This document shows, one piece after another, positions 1 to 10,748 of a stretch of 50,968 nucleotides of DNA. The DNA is taken from NCBI GenBank assembly GCA_012033495.1, contig JAAUQT010000012.1:1-50968 (forward strand), given 5' to 3'. The DNA comes from Cyanobacteria bacterium RM1_2_2. Lineage in GTDB: Bacteria > Cyanobacteriota > Cyanobacteriia > Elainellales > Elainellaceae. Position 1 is the stretch's first letter. Every line of letters starts with the position of its first letter. The translations under genes were made by a program, and so were the position numbers. The notes under the pieces are model-generated. The model was not told the origin of the DNA, did not search any database, and saw only the letters and a list, made by a program, of their open reading frames with translations.

Positions 1-44
1 GCTAGAGCCAAACAGTTGAAGTTATTTCCTCTCTTCTAGATACC

Positions 45-60
45 CCGCAGCTTGCTGCGG
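45..60. repeat. Short perfect palindrome upstream of asnS
   Basis: CCGCAGC-TT-GCTGCGG forms a 7-bp perfect stem with a 2-base loop. GC-rich palindromes of this kind are common interspersed units in cyanobacterial intergenic DNA. It lies about 150 bases before asnS. No U-run follows it, so I do not call it a terminator. The rest of the first 209 bases shows no gene. Confidence 0.5.
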
Positions 61-209
61 TTGGGTTATTCATTTGCACTGAGGTTGCCCCTGAACTGAG
101 ATGATGAGCAAAATTTCACGAGAAAATGGGGAATAGCCGTTACCTTGGTAGAAGGTACACTGCTGTCAGCAGGTTAATTTGCGCAAGTTTGAAGAGTTGA
201 TCGAATCCC

Positions 210-1664
<1,455 letters not shown>

Positions 1665-1672
1665 ACCCGCCC

Positions 1673-3619
1673 CTACCCGTTCCGTTGCCCCAAATCTTGC
1701 AAAATCGCGGCAATTTCTGTCCAATAAACGCGCTTGAAGGGTTCCTCTTCGCCGAGCGTGTATTGCTCTACCAAACCTTCCCGCCGTACAGAAATGGTGT
1801 CGCCTTCTTTGATTACAATTGGCGCATCGTCGATGACATCGCGGGTTAGGGTCAGTTCTATTTCAGTCGGGGCATCCAAAATCACAATATTACTAGCGTC
1901 GTAGAACAGCCCCTCTTGCTCAATCACCGATTCTCGATATTCGGCAATTAGCAAGTCCAGCTTAGGATGGCGCAGGAGGCTTTGCACTTTGGTGTTGTAA
2001 TCTCCTGCCATATTTTTCTTGGAGCGATTGATAAAAACGGCATCTCGGCAAATGCCTCCAATCACCCAGTTAGGATGATTCAGCAAAATTTGATCGACCA
2101 ATTCTTGCAATTCCCGCACGGGCAAATAGTTGAACGTCAGGATGGGAATGCGGGCATCAGTCCCTGACTCAAAAAAGGTTTCTAAAATTGGCAGCGTTAC
2201 ATCTACACAATCACCCACGGCAGGTTTGAGGTGCATATAAACGCCCGGAGCCGCGTTGATTTCAACGATGCCAAATTTGCCGTTTCGCCAAGATTGAGCA
2301 ATGTCGGGCGTTAAAATGTCGATTCCCAAACACACCAACTGAAAGTGTTGGGCAATATCCTGCGCCAAGATCACATTATCGGGGTGGATATTCGCCGTCG
2401 CATTAATGCTGACACCGCCAGCCGACAAGTTCGCCACCTTACGGAGAGCTACTCTGCGCTCAGCTTCTAGGACACTATCCAACGTCAAGCCTTGCTCTTG
2501 CAAATAGCGCTTCATGGACTCGTCTAGCACAATTTTACCCATCGGTGAGGTGGGCGTATCGAGGCGCTCTGGCTTCCGGTTTTCCTGTTGAATTAATTCT
2601 TCAATCGTAGAATATCCGTCTCCAGTGACCGCAGCCGGACGGCGCTCCATCGCCGCTACAAACTTGCCGTCTACACACAGCAGCCGGTAGTCGGAACCCG
2701 GAATGCTCTGTTCCACGATCACCGCAATCGATTGATGATCGGCATGGGCGCTGACGGCTCGCTCGAAGGCAAATTCCAACTCCTGATCGTCTCTCACTTC
2801 TGCCGTTACGCCAATCCCTTTATGTCCAACTACAGGCTTGACTGCCACTGGATAGCCCACCCGATCGGCGGCAAGCACAGCTTCATCCAGCGTTGCCACA
2901 ATGTCGCCTTTGGGAACTGGAAAGCCCAGCGTTGCCAAAAAGGTTTTGCAGTCGTCTTTGCGGGTGGTGAACTCCGAGTCGAGGTGGCTATCTCGGTCAA
3001 ATGTGGTGGCCACACCGCGCACCAGCTTGCGCCCATAGCCATACTGCATCAACCCTTCGTCGGGGAGGTAAAAAGCTGGAATGCCTAACTTATTGGCGGT
3101 TCGCAGCAAAGCGTAGATTGTTGGGCCACCATAGACCGATCGGCGGAATCGACGCTGTAGCCGCTCAATTTGCGTTTCCAGCCCATAGTGTTGGTCTTGG
3201 GTCATGGCTTCAAACCAATCCCACACGACATAGGCCACCTGATAGCTAGTGGATTCATGAATTGCCTCCACTGCCACGCGGTCAAACTTACTGCTCGATT
3301 GGTAGCTGAAGTGCTCAAAGTGCAGATCCATGTCCAGTCGCCCCACTTCTACCAAGGTGCGGGCAAACAGGTGGGTGTAGCAGTCATAATTGATGTCTGC
3401 AAGGTGCGGATAGCGCTTGCTCACTATTGCCCGATACTCTTCTAGGGGCAATACGTCGGCATGACCTGTTAGAGCGAAATTAAAGACCAGCGCACCGCGA
3501 TTGAGATAGGGATTCGGCCCAGCATAAAACTTAAAGTTAAAAACGTCAAAAGCGTCGGTTCTTCGAGCATTGACGGGTTCGGGATTAATCGGCTGGTTTG
3601 AAGTCATGTTTGAAATCAT
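1673..3619 (-). CDS. cphA2: Cyanophycin synthetase-like ATP-grasp ligase, CphA2 type
   Basis: Resembles cyanophycin synthetase (the Asp/Arg storage polymer enzyme) but has only 648 residues against about 870-900 for CphA1. The order is an N-terminal CphA domain (about 20-200), an ATP-grasp domain (about 215-480, with VAVKPVVGHKGIGVT and GIVEINAAPGVYMH), then a shortened Mur-ligase-like tail. In the tail the ATP-binding P-loop (GTNGKT type) is absent, while GDYNTKVQSLLRHPKLDLLI keeps the Mur-like shape. This is the architecture described for CphA2, which polymerises beta-Asp-Arg dipeptide and occurs in many nitrogen-fixing cyanobacteria. A second Met (MTSNQP) four codons in could be the start. 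No cphA1 or cyanophycinase is adjacent. Assignment to CphA2 rather than another CphA-like ligase is an inference from architecture. Confidence 0.75.
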   Translation of the reverse strand: MISNMTSNQPINPEPVNARRTDAFDVFNFKFYAGPNPYLNRGALVFNFALTGHADVLPLEEYRAIVSKRYPHLADINYDCYTHLFARTLVEVGRLDMDLHFEHFSYQSSSKFDRVAVEAIHESTSYQVAYVVWDWFEAMTQDQHYGLETQIERLQRRFRRSVYGGPTIYALLRTANKLGIPAFYLPDEGLMQYGYGRKLVRGVATTFDRDSHLDSEFTTRKDDCKTFLATLGFPVPKGDIVATLDEAVLAADRVGYPVAVKPVVGHKGIGVTAEVRDDQELEFAFERAVSAHADHQSIAVIVEQSIPGSDYRLLCVDGKFVAAMERRPAAVTGDGYSTIEELIQQENRKPERLDTPTSPMGKIVLDESMKRYLQEQGLTLDSVLEAERRVALRKVANLSAGGVSINATANIHPDNVILAQDIAQHFQLVCLGIDILTPDIAQSWRNGKFGIVEINAAPGVYMHLKPAVGDCVDVTLPILETFFESGTDARIPILTFNYLPVRELQELVDQILLNHPNWVIGGICRDAVFINRSKKNMAGDYNTKVQSLLRHPKLDLLIAEYRESVIEQEGLFYDASNIVILDAPTEIELTLTRDVIDDAPIVIKEGDTISVRREGLVEQYTLGEEEPFKRVYWTEIAAILQDLGQRNG

Positions 3620-3844
3620 AAATAGTTTGCTGACAAAGACCAGAATTTAGAAGGCAAAAAGACGACTCAGCCGCTTCCTTTCTCTTACCACGATCGAGAG
3701 GAAAGCAACATGAGCCTGAAGAGGGGTTTAAGGGTCTTCTAAAATTTGCGCTATGATTTGAAAGGTCAAAATTCGCTTCAGGATTTTGGCAAAAGTGGTA
3801 TCGTCATAGTTTAAGCATTAGAATTGAAGGCTGGATGGTTCTGT

Positions 3845-3868
3845 GGTATTGCCTAGGGCGGTAATGCC
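3845..3868 (+). other. Hairpin in the rpsP leader region
   Basis: GGTATTGCC and GGTAATGCC pair over nine positions (two G-U) around the loop TAGGGC, about 85 bases before the rpsP start. No U-run follows. It may be a 5' UTR structure controlling the operon or chance. The rest of the 334-base divergent gap between cphA2 and rpsP shows no gene. Confidence 0.3.
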
Positions 3869-3953
3869 CAGAGTTATTCGTTTCCAGTGCGACTTAACAG
3901 TAGATTGGTTGTAGTTTTCGTTTGTAATTGTCATAGGAGCAAGATTTTCAAGC

Positions 3954-4205
3954 ATGATCAAGCTGCGATTAAAGCGGTTCGGCAAAAAATTTGAGGCAAG
4001 CTATCGGATTGTGGCAACCAATAGCACCACACGCCGAGATGGTCGTCCGCTCGAAGAATTAGGGTTCTACAACCCCAGAACCGATGAAGTGAAGTTGAAT
4101 ACTGAAGCAGTCACCAAACGGCTTCAAGAAGGGGCACAGCCTACTAAAACGGTTCGCCGCCTTTTAGAGAAAGCCAATATTTTGGAACAACACGTTCGCG
4201 CCTAG
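3954..4205 (+). CDS. rpsP: 30S ribosomal protein S16
   Basis: A small-subunit ribosomal protein that helps fold the 5' domain of 16S rRNA. The 83-residue length is typical, and the N-terminus [20 protein letters not shown] and the segment LEELGFYNP are family signatures. A GGAG stands about ten bases before the ATG. It is followed 41 bases later by khpA and then phoH, a block often conserved in cyanobacteria. The ffh gene that frequently precedes rpsP in other genomes is not here; a divergent CphA-like gene is upstream instead. Confidence 0.97.
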   Translation: MIKLRLKRFGKKFEASYRIVATNSTTRRDGRPLEELGFYNPRTDEVKLNTEAVTKRLQEGAQPTKTVRRLLEKANILEQHVRA

Positions 4206-4246
4206 ACTAGCTGAGTTGTGACCCTACCCCCGAATGCCTGACCCGA

Positions 4247-4639
4247 ATGTCTGATTTGAATCCCTCTTTATCTTCCCAATCTCCACCCGTTGCCCCACAG
4301 TACGATCGTCTCGTTCGATTTTTGGTGCAGCCTTTTTTAGAATCACCCGAATTGCTACGGGTCGATTGCGAGATCTCGGCTCGCACGATGCGGGTGTTGA
4401 TTCGGGTCGCTTTTGAAGGAGAGGATAAAGGGCGGGTGTTTGGGCGTGGAGGGCGCAATATTCAAGCCGTGCGCACGGTGGTTCAAGCGGTGGCTCAAAC
4501 TGCGGGGCATACCGCTCACCTCGAAGTTTTTGGCAGCCAAGGAAACGGCCCGACGGCGCATCGAGAACAGCAAGATGATCGCCCACCTTCTCGCTCTCAG
4601 CCACCTCGCCGCCCTTCTCGCTCTCAGTCACGGGCATAG
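4247..4639 (+). CDS. khpA: KH-domain RNA-binding protein (KhpA/YlqC family)
   Basis: A single KH domain RNA-binding protein, 130 residues. The GxxG loop is visible as GRGGRNIQAVRTVVQ (about residues 65-80). The N-terminal part LVRFLVQPFLESPELLRV is typical of the family. The C-terminus is a low-complexity Arg/Ser/Gln/Pro tail (SRSQPPRRPSRSQSRA), likely disordered and basic, which may add non-specific RNA contact. The position directly after rpsP is the classic neighbourhood of this gene and suggests a role tied to ribosome or translation function. The 319 bases downstream to phoH hold no gene or clear terminator that I can see. Confidence 0.92.
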   Translation: MSDLNPSLSSQSPPVAPQYDRLVRFLVQPFLESPELLRVDCEISARTMRVLIRVAFEGEDKGRVFGRGGRNIQAVRTVVQAVAQTAGHTAHLEVFGSQGNGPTAHREQQDDRPPSRSQPPRRPSRSQSRA

Positions 4640-4958
4640 AGGCTGAATGCCGAAGGGAAGCCTGGGTCAGGGTAGGATTAATCTCAAATAATTGGCTGAA
4701 GGCAAGAACTCTAGCAAAGTTTGTCTCACTCTAGCTTTTTTTCTGAGAATTTCTGCAAACGTTAGGATCTCAAGAACCTTAGAGCGTCAACGAAGGCTGG
4801 ATTAGGGTTGAGCTAGGCTGAAATGCCGCACAGGATAGTGAAGCTAAGTGGTAGTCAAGTAAACCCGCAGCTTTTGCACTCCATCCAGAGAGCAGCAAAA
4901 ATCAGGTTGAACAACGCACTCTAAACAATGCACCAAATTTCCCCTCACCTGGGGCTGC

Positions 4959-5915
4959 ATGACAACAGCAATTGTAATTGAATTACCGACTCCGGAAAGT
5001 GCGATTGCTCTCGCAGGCTTCCAGGAGGAAAACTTGAAGGTTTTGGCTCAGCAGACTGGGGCAACTTTTGTGCTGCGCGGGCAATCTCTCCACATTTCGG
5101 GTTTAGCAAAGCAGGTGGCTCTGAGTGCCGAGTTAGTTCGCTCGTTGGAACCTTACTGGAGCCAAGGTCAATCTGTCACCAGCGTTGATATTCTGACGGC
5201 TCGCCATGCGCTCAATACCGATCGGCAGGACGAATTGCAGGCAATTCAGCAAAACGTCTTGGTTCGGACTCGTCGCGGTGAAGAAATTCGCGCTAAAACG
5301 TTTCGACAACGGCAGTATGTGCAGGCAATCCAGTCTCACGATCTGACTTTCTGCATTGGCCCGGCCGGAACAGGAAAAACCTTCTTAGCCGCAGTGGTGG
5401 CGGTGCAGGCGTTGCTTGCCAATCGGTATGAGCGGTTGATCCTGACTCGCCCTGCTGTGGAAGCGGGGGAGAAACTGGGCTTTTTGCCAGGAGATTTGCA
5501 GCAAAAGGTGAACCCTTACTTGCGTCCGCTCTACGATGCGCTTTACGAAATGCTCGATCCCGAAAAAATTCCAAGCTTGATGGAACGTGGCGTGATCGAG
5601 GTTGCACCGCTCGCCTACATGCGTGGTCGCACGCTCAACAACGCCTTTGTCATCCTGGATGAAGCCCAAAACACTACGCCCGCTCAGATGAAAATGGTGC
5701 TGACTCGCCTGGGTTTCCGCTCGCGTATGGTGGTGACGGGCGACATTACCCAGACCGATTTGCCTGCCTATCAACAGTCGGGATTGTCAATGGCGCAAAA
5801 AATCCTGCACAACGTTGAAGGAATTGCCTTCTGCCAGCTTACAAAGTCTGATGTGGTGCGTCATCCCTTGGTGCAGCGCATTGTGGCTGCCTATGAGGAA
5901 CACGAAAAGGAGTGA
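4959..5915 (+). CDS. phoH: PhoH-like P-loop ATPase
   Basis: Cytoplasmic P-loop ATPase of the PhoH family, linked to RNA metabolism, often beside KH proteins or YbeY. Walker A is GPAGTGKT near residue 132 and Walker B is AFVILDEAQNT near 228, followed by the sensor-like VVTGDITQTDLP. Length 318 is normal. An N-terminal region with a KH-like or NTP-modulating fold precedes the ATPase core. The same strand and order rpsP-khpA-phoH suggest related function, but the 319-base gap before it suggests its own promoter. It ends convergent with the hydrolase-like gene, with a hairpin between them. Confidence 0.93.
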   Translation: MTTAIVIELPTPESAIALAGFQEENLKVLAQQTGATFVLRGQSLHISGLAKQVALSAELVRSLEPYWSQGQSVTSVDILTARHALNTDRQDELQAIQQNVLVRTRRGEEIRAKTFRQRQYVQAIQSHDLTFCIGPAGTGKTFLAAVVAVQALLANRYERLILTRPAVEAGEKLGFLPGDLQQKVNPYLRPLYDALYEMLDPEKIPSLMERGVIEVAPLAYMRGRTLNNAFVILDEAQNTTPAQMKMVLTRLGFRSRMVVTGDITQTDLPAYQQSGLSMAQKILHNVEGIAFCQLTKSDVVRHPLVQRIVAAYEEHEKE

Positions 5916-5918
5916 CGA

Positions 5919-5947
5919 AAACTGGTACTTCCAGGTACTTCCAGTTT
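5919..5947. terminator. Possible bidirectional terminator hairpin
   Basis: AAACTGG at 5919-5925 pairs with CCAGTTT at 5941-5947. The interior is a tandem duplication of the 10-mer GGTACTTCCA. It lies exactly between two convergent genes. There is no immediate U-run on the plus strand, so strength is doubtful. Confidence 0.4.
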
Positions 5948-5962
5948 GCGCCGTGAATTTTT

Positions 5963-6937
5963 CTACTTCTGCATCGATTGCTGAATCACTGAGCCGATTG
6001 TTTTGGCAACGACTTCATTGGCCCAATAGCTGCCGTGGGCTTCGCCGCCGCTCAGGAGTGGTAACAACCGCTGACGAGCAAACGGCAGGAGATTGCCTAA
6101 ATTAGCAGGGTTGCCTTTGCCGTTAATGATGTCTTCAATTTGAACGTATTTGTCGCTATCGCCTTGCTTCAGCAGTTGGGGCATGATGCCTTCTAGCGGG
6201 TAGGCGATTGGATCGCCCGGATGAGCAAAGTTACGCCAAGGCAACGGCTGACCATTCCGCTGCACATACAGGTTTTTGACCAACTCATTCAGTTTAGGAC
6301 TCAGATCGTTGGTACTTTCACCCGTCATCGTCAGTAAGGTGAAGAGTGCAATCGGTGATCCCATCGTATGAATACTGGCAAGAGGAATACCGCGGTCGGG
6401 AAGCGGTGGCAGCCCAAATAAGGCGTTGCGGATATTTTGGACAAGGGCGCGAATATTTTGGGTGCTGGTGTCATGGTCGAGGCGTTCATCTTCCCATCGA
6501 CTAGCAAACAGCATGTCAAACAGAATCACAGTGCCCCAGCTATGAGTTACAAAGTGCAGCCGATCGCCTTGATTCGGGTCGGCATTTTTGAGTCCCTCTT
6601 CGAGGACTTGCCGATGAAATTCTCGGACGATATTAGAACCAACATGACGGCTCAGATAAAGCGCTGCATCTCCTACAAACTCTAAAATTTGCTCAGTGCG
6701 AAAATCTCGAAACCAAAACTGTTTCCATTTCGCTTCTGATTGCTCAAATCCTTTCACTAGGTTCCTTTGAGCGTCTATGCCCTGGTTGCCCCAAAAGAAG
6801 AAAATTGGCTGCACCTGTCTGTTAAGGGTTTTAATTGATTGTTTAATTCCGTCTAATAAAAGAGTTGCGATTCGGCGAAATTCTTTTTCATCGTGGGTTT
6901 TAACGCCGTGCACAAATAAAATGTAATCGGTTGGCAT
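5963..6937 (-). CDS. Alpha/beta-hydrolase-like protein (putative lipase/esterase)
   Basis: 324 residues beginning MPTDYILFVHGVKTHDEKEF. The early FVHG is the usual oxyanion-loop element of alpha/beta hydrolases. A nucleophile elbow is seen near residue 134 in HFVTHSWGTVILFD (Ser within H-S-W-G-T). A later SPIALFTLL segment and a His-rich C-terminus (GGEAHGSYW) could supply the remaining catalytic residues. No signal peptide is evident. It may be an esterase acting on a lipid or small ester; the substrate cannot be told. It is convergent with phoH and has no obvious operon partner. The catalytic fold assignment is from motifs only. Confidence 0.65.
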   Translation of the reverse strand: MPTDYILFVHGVKTHDEKEFRRIATLLLDGIKQSIKTLNRQVQPIFFFWGNQGIDAQRNLVKGFEQSEAKWKQFWFRDFRTEQILEFVGDAALYLSRHVGSNIVREFHRQVLEEGLKNADPNQGDRLHFVTHSWGTVILFDMLFASRWEDERLDHDTSTQNIRALVQNIRNALFGLPPLPDRGIPLASIHTMGSPIALFTLLTMTGESTNDLSPKLNELVKNLYVQRNGQPLPWRNFAHPGDPIAYPLEGIMPQLLKQGDSDKYVQIEDIINGKGNPANLGNLLPFARQRLLPLLSGGEAHGSYWANEVVAKTIGSVIQQSMQK

Positions 6938-7152
6938 GGGGGGACTCCGAATGGGTTCACTGTCGGCTTCAGCAGATGCAGCGAAGAATCCGGATGCCGT
7001 TGCAGATGTTTACGATCCATATGGCTTCCAACGGAGCTTCCAACGGTGTGATGAGAACTGGTTTCAAATGATTCGTGAGCTTCGTCCCTTGGTGAAGAGT
7101 TCCATAATATTTCTTCTAAGGAATGGGAATTCTATCCGTTCGATCGTGGGAA

Positions 7153-7230
7153 GAGGCGGGTTTTGCAGTCAAATCCATTGCCGGATGACCATTAATCTGC
7201 TAAACCTAATCTGCTCAACCCGCCCGTCTA
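7153..7230. repeat. Dispersed repeat R1, degenerate copy 2
   Basis: Starts GAGGCGGGTTTTGC and ends CTCAACCCGCCCGTC, the same ends as the other R1 copies with a diverged middle. The 393-base gap from 6938 to 7330 otherwise holds nothing I can support. Confidence 0.6.
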
Positions 7231-7330
7231 GTTGACGGATTGATTCAATCCACGATCCTAAGATTCAAGACACCTGCTGCCCAACAAGCAGAATTAACGA
7301 CTATCGGTGGAGTTGACACTATCCTGCATT

Positions 7331-8043
7331 CTATTTCTGCTGAAAATCTGTTTCAAAGGTTTCATTCTGCTGAACTTGATGAGGCCTAACCACGACAGCC
7401 ACTCCGATTGCCCAAGCTAACGCCAGCATCCAGCCTGCCAAAATATCGCTTGGATAATGCACGCCCAAATACAATCTCGTCCAGCCGATGGCAACCACAA
7501 ACACGCTGCCTAGTCCCAACACCCAGTTCCACCAACGGCTGCCCCAAGCCACGACGCCCAGCGCCACCACAAACATCATACTTGCCATCGCATGACCGCT
7601 CGGAAAGGAGAAATCGGGTAAGGCTGGATAGTCCCATAGGCTAGGGCGGACTCGATGCAAAGTTGTTTTCGCCGCGAGATTAATCAAACGACAGCCTAGT
7701 GCAGTGATTAAAAAGTAGGTAAGCGATCGCCAACGGCTTTGATATAGCAAAATAAACAGACAGCTACGCTACCGGGAATCACGCCCCAACGAGTTCCAAG
7801 CTGAGTCAGCGTCGCCGCAATGACATCCAGTTGGGTTTGGGACGTTCCATGAATCGCAGTTAGAACTGACACATCCCAGGCTAAACCACCTTCTTGCTGC
7901 CAGATTTGAACTGCCAAAATTACAAAGATAGACAGTGGCAGATAAACTCCCAATATCAAACCCAGAAAAGATGTCCAGCGACGTTTCAGCCACTGTTCAA
8001 AAAACTGGAGAAACCTATTAAAGGGTGTGCAATTAAACTCCAT
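7331..8043 (-). CDS. PAP2-family phosphatase, frameshifted
   Basis: A membrane phosphatase of the PAP2 (phosphatidic acid phosphatase 2) family acting on lipid phosphates or pyrophosphates. The three family motifs are in the second half: KTTLHRVRP, FPSGHAM, and TRLYLGVHYPSD with the catalytic His. The first half (from MEFNCTPFNRFLQ) contains a transmembrane segment and the usual periplasmic helix. The two halves lie in different frames. The upstream frame runs to a stop at 7708. The downstream frame takes over near 7749-7752, where the sequence has a run of four A (T on the coding strand). One more T would restore ...AVCLFLLYQSRWRSLTYF. I read this as one gene with a single missing base. An alternative start lies 63 bases upstream. 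Confidence 0.8.
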
Positions 8044-8192
8044 TAAACCGTTCAACTTTCTAGCGTAGGTTGACTGAATGTAAATTGACCCAATGTAAAT
8101 CAACAATCAAATAGATTATACCGATTGCTCAATTGCAGGGCAGAAGGCGAAATAAGTTTCATCACCTCAAGCTTCTACTTTGCTATCTTTTC

Positions 8193-8285
8193 TAGCGTTA
8201 CGCATAAAGTTTAGGACAAGAGGGCGTGGGGCTTTGCACCCACACAGAAGTGAAGCCCGTACACACCGTCTTAACCATTCCTTAC
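8193..8285. repeat. Dispersed repeat R2, copy 1
   Basis: Begins TAGCGTTACGCATAAAGTTT and carries GTGGGGCTTTGCACCC. It is clearly homologous in the same orientation to 17204-17296. It lies in the gap between the PAP2 gene and the 3' end of cysA. Confidence 0.7.
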
Positions 8286-8320
8286 TGCTGTACCTCTTCT
8301 CTTCTTTAATCCTAACCAGG

Positions 8321-9331
8321 TTATGCTGCAAAGGATTTTGCTTCTTTGGGTTTCACGTAAACTTGTTGGTGCGGTTCGAGCTTCAGACAATCAAATTGTT
8401 CGCGGGAGAGGTGTATGGTAAAAGTCTGCCCATCTTCTAGCGTCACTTCAGCCTGAATTTCCCAGCCTAAATGAATAACACGAAATACGGTAGCAGGAAC
8501 GCTATCGAGATTAGGTTGAAGTTCGACAATCACATCATGGGGACGCAAAAACACATCAGAACCATTTCCGTTTGATGGATAGCCAATTTGCCGAAAAATA
8601 GGAGCCGTACTGCGTAATACGTTGACAGGCCCAATGAAGCTCATCACAAACGGTGAAGCTGGATTGTCATAAAGTTCTGCCGGACTGCCAACCTGTTCAA
8701 CGCGACCATGATTCATCACTACAATTTCGTCTGATACTTCCATTGCTTCTTCTTGGTCGTGGGTCACAAATACGGTCGTCACATGCACCGTGTCATGCAG
8801 TTTCCGCAGCCAGCTTCGCAAATCCTTCCGCACTTTGGCATCGAGTGCCCCGAAGGGTTCATCGAGTAGAAGCACCTGTGGTTCGAGGGCTAAGGCACGC
8901 GCCAAAGCTACCCGTTGCCGTTGTCCACCCGATAGCTGAGCCGGATAGCGATTGCCAAAACCTGATAACTGCACCAATTCCAGCAGTTCCTCAACTCGGT
9001 TTTTGATCCGCGCTTTTGGTTGCTTTTGAATCTCCAATCCAAAGCTGATGTTTTGCCGAACGGTCAGATGCTTGAACAGTGCATAGTGCTGAAAGACAAA
9101 GCCGATGCCGCGCTTTTGCACACTCTCGAAAGTTGCATCTCGCCCCGTTAGAAAAATTCGACCGCTATCGGGCTGTTCTAAACCTGCAATTAATCTCAGC
9201 AAGGTTGATTTTCCTGACCCTGACGGACCCAAAAGCGCAACGAGCGAGCCAGTTTCGATCTCAACGCTAACGTGATCGACCGCTTTGAAATCACCAAAAT
9301 ACTTAGAAACATGGTCTACCAGAATGCCCAT
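8321..9331 (-). CDS. cysA: Sulfate/thiosulfate ABC transporter ATP-binding protein
   Basis: ATPase that powers sulfate/thiosulfate import with CysT, CysW and SbpA at the cytoplasmic membrane. Walker A is GPSGSGKST near residue 35, the signature is [16 protein letters not shown] near 133, Walker B is [12 protein letters not shown] near 153, and the switch His is in [10 protein letters not shown]. The C-terminal 100 residues are the TOBE-like regulatory domain seen in the CysA/MalK group ([12 protein letters not shown]). Length 336 is typical. It is divergent from sbpA-cysT-cysW and separated from it by a 325-base control region with a long inverted repeat, so both arms are probably co-regulated by sulfur status. 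Confidence 0.93.
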   Translation of the reverse strand: MGILVDHVSKYFGDFKAVDHVSVEIETGSLVALLGPSGSGKSTLLRLIAGLEQPDSGRIFLTGRDATFESVQKRGIGFVFQHYALFKHLTVRQNISFGLEIQKQPKARIKNRVEELLELVQLSGFGNRYPAQLSGGQRQRVALARALALEPQVLLLDEPFGALDAKVRKDLRSWLRKLHDTVHVTTVFVTHDQEEAMEVSDEIVVMNHGRVEQVGSPAELYDNPASPFVMSFIGPVNVLRSTAPIFRQIGYPSNGNGSDVFLRPHDVIVELQPNLDSVPATVFRVIHLGWEIQAEVTLEDGQTFTIHLSREQFDCLKLEPHQQVYVKPKEAKSFAA

Positions 9332-9499
9332 ACTCCGATTCCTCCGACTTGCTGAATGCGATGTGGCAAATGATATGGCAAATCAAGCTTGTGGCAAAAT
9401 CATGCCTCAACGTAAAACTACAATAACTTGATCAAGATACTGGAGTTTTATCACATTTTGCTGTAAATTAATCCTGCATACCTCAGTAAGTTGATAGAT

Positions 9500-9591
9500 T
9501 TACCGGATTTATAAAGATTAGATGAACTTCTCTGACCGCGGACTGGCGCTTTCAGCCCTCCAATGTAGGATTACTCTAATAAATCCGGTAA
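9500..9591. promoter_or_regulatory. Long inverted repeat in the cysA/sbpA divergent control region
   Basis: TTACCGGATTTAT at 9500-9512 is the exact inverse of ATAAATCCGGTAA at 9579-9591, 66 bases apart. Flanking bases are also similar. TAACTTGATC follows the right arm at 9589 and recurs at 9423. The pair sits between the two divergent transport arms and is a good candidate for a paired operator of a sulfur-responsive LysR-type regulator (CysR class). That identity is inference. Confidence 0.5.
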
Positions 9592-9656
9592 CTTGATCGA
9601 TGTACCGATGTTTACGAAATTTCCATCTTTTATCACTTTTTCTTGAGGAAAGAAAT

Positions 9657-10748
9657 ATGGGCAGATTCAGAATCAACCGCCTCATGCGTTCAGTCTGGGG
9701 ATTTTTCTCGCTGTTTTTAGTCGGCTTAGGGCTGTGTATCATGCTGACCGCTTGCAGTCCCTCTCAATCAACTGCTGACAGCGGTTCCTCTGAGTCATCT
9801 CCTGCATCAGAGAGCACCATTAACCTTACGTTAGTTTCTTATGCTGTTACTCAGGCTGCTTATGAGCAAATCATTCCTCTGTTTGCAACGAAGTGGAGGG
9901 CAGACCACAATCAAGAAGTTGTCTTTGACCAAAGTTATGGCGGTTCTGGCTCGCAAACCCGTGCTGTGATTGACGGATTAGAAGCCGATGTTGTAGCTTT
10001 GGCGCTTGCCCTCGATACGCAGAAGATTGAAAAGGCAGGACTGATTGAATCTGGTTGGGAAAAGGAAGCTCCTAATAATTCGATTGTGCATAAATCAGTG
10101 GCAGCGTTAGTGACACGGGAAGGCAACCCCAAAGGCGTGAAAGGTTGGGCAGATTTGGCGAAGGATGATGTCAAGGTGATTACGGCTAACCCCAAAACTT
10201 CGGGCGGTGCTCGTTGGAATTTTATGGCGCTTTGGGGGGCAATAACAGAAACGGGCGGAGATGCGGACAAAGCGCTTGAGTACACGACGCAAGTATTTGA
10301 AAATGTGCCAGTTCTGCCGAAAGACGCGCGGGAGGCGACTGATGTGTTCTTTAAGCAGGGTCAGGGTGACGTATTGCTCAACTACGAAAATGAGGTCTTG
10401 CTGGCAAAACAAAAAGGCGAAAACTTACCCTATGTGATCCCAACCGATGTCAATATTTCAATTGATAACCCGGTTGCAGTCGTAGATGCCAATGTTGAGA
10501 AGCATGGCACTCGTGAGGTCGCAGAGGCATTTGTCGAGTTTCTGTTTACGCCCGCAGCACAGGAAGAATTCGCCAAGGTTGGATTCCGTCCGGTTGACCC
10601 CAGTGTGGCCGAAAAGTATGCTCAGCAGTTTCCTAAGGTGACGAAACTGTTTACAGTTCAGGATATGGGTGGCTGGGACAAAGTTCAGCAAGACTTTTTC
10701 GATGATGGTGCAGAGTTTGATCGAATTCAATCAAAGGTTAGTAGCTAA
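9657..10748 (+). CDS. sbpA: Sulfate-binding lipoprotein of the sulfate ABC transporter
   Basis: Periplasmic sulfate-binding protein that delivers sulfate to CysTW. I choose the ATG preceded by TTGAGGAAAG about six bases upstream, giving 363 residues; an in-frame upstream start lacks support. The N-terminus is a signal peptide with a lipobox (LTAC), so the protein is probably a lipoprotein. The family segment GGSGSQTRAVIDGLEADVVA is at about residue 95, and NPKTSGGARWNFMALWG is typical of sulfate binders. It is first in the sbpA-cysT-cysW arm, with 234 bases before cysT that hold no other gene. Confidence 0.94.
   Translation: MGRFRINRLMRSVWGFFSLFLVGLGLCIMLTACSPSQSTADSGSSESSPASESTINLTLVSYAVTQAAYEQIIPLFATKWRADHNQEVVFDQSYGGSGSQTRAVIDGLEADVVALALALDTQKIEKAGLIESGWEKEAPNNSIVHKSVAALVTREGNPKGVKGWADLAKDDVKVITANPKTSGGARWNFMALWGAITETGGDADKALEYTTQVFENVPVLPKDAREATDVFFKQGQGDVLLNYENEVLLAKQKGENLPYVIPTDVNISIDNPVAVVDANVEKHGTREVAEAFVEFLFTPAAQEEFAKVGFRPVDPSVAEKYAQQFPKVTKLFTVQDMGGWDKVQQDFFDDGAEFDRIQSKVSS

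Noticed and set aside
4224-4637. 137-aa frame antisense to khpA
   Set aside because: Shadow of the KH-domain gene.
6936-7235. 99-aa plus-strand frame next to the hydrolase-like gene
   Set aside because: It starts on the bases of the divergent gene's start, runs through repeat R1 and has no domain or ribosome-binding site.
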